Part shown: piece after piece, positions 62,195-64,000 of the stretch
How the letters are laid out: each line of letters opens with the position of its first letter
Numbering within the stretch: the first letter of the stretch is position 1
From: Pseudohongiella nitratireducens
GTDB taxonomy: Bacteria > Pseudomonadota > Gammaproteobacteria > Pseudomonadales > Pseudohongiellaceae
Assembly: GCF_001642735.1 (NCBI RefSeq)
Contig: NZ_LWHM01000021.1
Coordinates: forward strand, 1-64,000
Length of the DNA stretch: 64,000 nucleotides
Direction: 5' to 3'
Notes under the pieces: generated by a model
The model's input: only the letters and a program-made list of their open reading frames with translations
Databases searched by the model: none
Told to the model about the DNA's origin: nothing
Made by a program: the position numbers and the translations under genes

Positions 62195-64000
62195 ATGAAT
62201 AACAGCCTCAACCGTACTTCGTCATTCAAACTTGCCCTGGTTATCAGCGCTATCACTCTGTCCCCGTCACTGCTTGCACAAGGTGCGGCTTCATCCGAAA
62301 TGGAAGAAATTATCGTAACCGGTTCACAGGTGGCCCTGCCTGAAGCTTTTTCAGGTGGTCAGGTCGCTCGTGGGGGGCGTGCTGGCATGCTTGGTAACCT
62401 GGATATGATGGAGTCTCCTTTTGCCAGCAGTAATTTCACTGAAGATCTGATTCGCCAGCAACAGGCTGTCAGCGTTGCCGATGTAATGCAGAATGATCCG
62501 GTCGTCCGGGTTGCCAAAGGCTTTGGCAACTTTCAGGAGCTGTACATGATTCGTGGCTTTCCGGTTTATTCCGACGACATGACCTATAACGGTGTCTTCG
62601 GTATTTTGCCTCGTCAGTTTGTCGCAGCAGAGATTGCAGAAAGGGTGGAAGTCTTTCGCGGTGCCAGTGCTTTTTTGAACGGCGCAGCACCCGGTGGTAG
62701 CAGCTTGGGTGGATCTGTGAATCTGGTTCCAAAACGAGCAGATGTGCTTGACCTGAACCGAGTCACGGTGGGTCTGGAGTCTGGCGGCCAGCGGCAGTTG
62801 GCCGCTGATGTCAGTCGCCGGTTTGGCAGCAACGGTGAAACTGGTGTGCGCGGCAACATCGTCAGTCGCGATGGTGAAACGTCGGTGAACGATCAGGAGC
62901 GTGAGCTGACAGCGATGTCCCTGGGTATGGATCACCAGGGGGAGCGGCTGAGGTTGTCTGCGGATATGGGGTATCAGGACCACCGCATTGATTCACCGCG
63001 TCCGAGTGTCACACCGAACGGCGAGATACCGGCTGCACCTTCAGCCGATACGAACTTTGCCCAGCCGTGGACATTCACGGATGAGGAACAATTCTTCGGT
63101 GCGGCCCGTGGTGAGTATGACATCAACCAGAATCTACGAGCATGGGCTGCAATCGGTGCGCGTCAGGGCGAAGAAAGGAATCGCCTGGCAAACCCGAACG
63201 CTGCAGTCGATGGTACGACCTCAGCCTATCGGTTTGACAATGTTCGTGAAGACGACATTTTGTCAGGCGAAGTAGGCATGCGTGCGGATCTTGATTACCG
63301 GGGTGTATCACATGCGGTGACTGTCACAGCGTCGTCATTCTCGCTCGAATCCCGAAACGCTTATGCTTTCTCCAGCTTCAGTGGTTTTGCCGGAGACCTC
63401 TATGATCCTTTTACTGTGGATGCGCCGGATGCAGACTTTTTTGTTGGTGGATCCATGTCGGCGCCATATATCACAGAAAAAGTTGATAATGAAGGCTTTG
63501 CGGTAGCGGATATGATGGGCTTTCTGGATGACCAGGTTCTGGTGACAGTCGGTGCGCGCTGGCAGAATATTGCTACGGCATCGTTTGATTACAATTCAGG
63601 CACAGAGCTTTCAAGCTACGATGAATCTCGTGTGACGCCGGTGTTGGGCGTGGTATATAAGCCCAGCGAAACAGTTTCTCTCTATGCTAACTATATTGAA
63701 GGTTTGTTGCCCGGAGAAATTGCTCCTGCCAATAGTGGCGGTGCCCCGGTGCTCAATGCTGGTGAAGTGTTTGATCCCTATCAGTCAGAACAGTTTGAGA
63801 TGGGTGTGAAAGGCGATTTCGGTAGTGTTGGCGGTTCAATCAGTTTCTATCAGACCAGTAAGCCAAGTAGTTATGTAGAAAATAATGTATTTGGCACTTA
63901 TGGTGAGCAGGAAAATCGCGGTCTGGAAATCAGTGCTTTTGGTGAAATTACACCAGATGTCCGCATCATCGCCGGTTACACTCGTCTTGAGGCGGAGCAG
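62195..64000 (+). CDS. TonB-dependent receptor (partial, runs off window)
   Basis: An outer-membrane receptor of at least 602 residues, truncated by the window end. A signal peptide (LALVISAITLSPSLLAQ) and a TonB box-like EEIIVTGS precede the plug domain: VADVMQNDPVVRVAKGFGNF, LYMIRGFPVYSDDMTYNGVF and ERVEVFRGASAFLNGAAPGG. Beta strands of the barrel follow. The plug resembles FhuA-type siderophore receptors, so iron uptake is likely but the ligand is not known. The ATG at 62195 has only a weak ribosome site. It could interact with a TonB-C protein. Confidence 0.9.
   Translation, partial: MNNSLNRTSSFKLALVISAITLSPSLLAQGAASSEMEEIIVTGSQVALPEAFSGGQVARGGRAGMLGNLDMMESPFASSNFTEDLIRQQQAVSVADVMQNDPVVRVAKGFGNFQELYMIRGFPVYSDDMTYNGVFGILPRQFVAAEIAERVEVFRGASAFLNGAAPGGSSLGGSVNLVPKRADVLDLNRVTVGLESGGQRQLAADVSRRFGSNGETGVRGNIVSRDGETSVNDQERELTAMSLGMDHQGERLRLSADMGYQDHRIDSPRPSVTPNGEIPAAPSADTNFAQPWTFTDEEQFFGAARGEYDINQNLRAWAAIGARQGEERNRLANPNAAVDGTTSAYRFDNVREDDILSGEVGMRADLDYRGVSHAVTVTASSFSLESRNAYAFSSFSGFAGDLYDPFTVDAPDADFFVGGSMSAPYITEKVDNEGFAVADMMGFLDDQVLVTVGARWQNIATASFDYNSGTELSSYDESRVTPVLGVVYKPSETVSLYANYIEGLLPGEIAPANSGGAPVLNAGEVFDPYQSEQFEMGVKGDFGSVGGSISFYQTSKPSSYVENNVFGTYGEQENRGLEISAFGEITPDVRIIAGYTRLEAEQ

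Overview
The window looks like chromosomal DNA of a gammaproteobacterium. Evidence is the conserved order of core genes: yicC / rph-pyrE, slmA, argB-algC-coaBC / radC-rpmB-rpmG, cmoA-cmoB, thiS-thiG-trmB, rpoH, ftsX-ftsE-ftsY / rsmD, coaD / mutM. This combines arrangements known from Escherichia and Pseudomonas. Base composition is moderate and fairly even. TRAP-TAXI uptake genes and a TonB-dependent receptor would suit an aquatic heterotroph; a marine Pseudohongiella-like or Cellvibrionales-like lineage is only a guess.

Layout. 1-2405 is an IS66 element (tnpA-tnpB-tnpC on the minus strand) next to a broken HipB/HipA-like toxin-antitoxin remnant (2446-2957). 3157-11973 is the housekeeping block yicC, rph, pyrE, slmA, argB, algC, coaBC, radC, rpmB, rpmG, with a 163-bp palindrome between pyrE and slmA. 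12112-13083 is a RAYT-like transposase relative with a damaged HUH motif. 13502-16489 holds cmoB, cmoA, a HIT protein and a YgjP-type metalloprotein. 16566-19898 is a TRAP-TAXI transporter. 20033-23383 holds trmB, thiG, thiS, a DUF423 protein and rpoH. 23453-31682 holds an M13 peptidase, ftsXEY, rsmD, a YheT hydrolase, coaD, a 14-bp tandem repeat and mutM.

The most unusual region is 31831-47248: thirteen tightly packed plus-strand genes. They encode a TPR/TonB-C-like protein, a poly-Ser/Gly-rich lipoprotein, a glycine-zipper lipoprotein, a membrane-anchored TPR protein, a membrane-anchored PEGA + FGE/SUMF1-fold protein, a small secreted acidic protein, an ExbB/TolQ/MotA-type channel subunit, a degenerate Hsp70/actin-like protein with an FHA-like tail, two membrane-anchored coiled-coil VWA proteins, two lipoproteins and an M48 lipoprotein peptidase. 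Both VWA proteins have a transmembrane segment starting F-L-D-V-M/I, like the Asp-containing helix of ExbD/TolR. I propose an ion-driven, envelope-spanning machine in which the usual ExbD/TolR periplasmic domain is replaced by coiled coil plus VWA. I know of no described system with this composition, but I could not search.

From 47276 to the end the genes are mixed: a glycosyltransferase, an AraC-MGMT fusion divergent from an AlkA-type glycosylase, a methyltransferase, a polytopic membrane protein, thrB with an XRE regulator and a membrane protein, an SGNH hydrolase, an MFS exporter, a possibly frameshifted small membrane gene, a GNAT protein, a TPR lipoprotein overlapping an alpha/beta hydrolase gene, a CigR/RcnB-like protein, a SelW-like protein, a GATase-GNAT fusion and the 5' part of a TonB-dependent receptor that runs off the window. 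No rRNA, tRNA or CRISPR array was seen.
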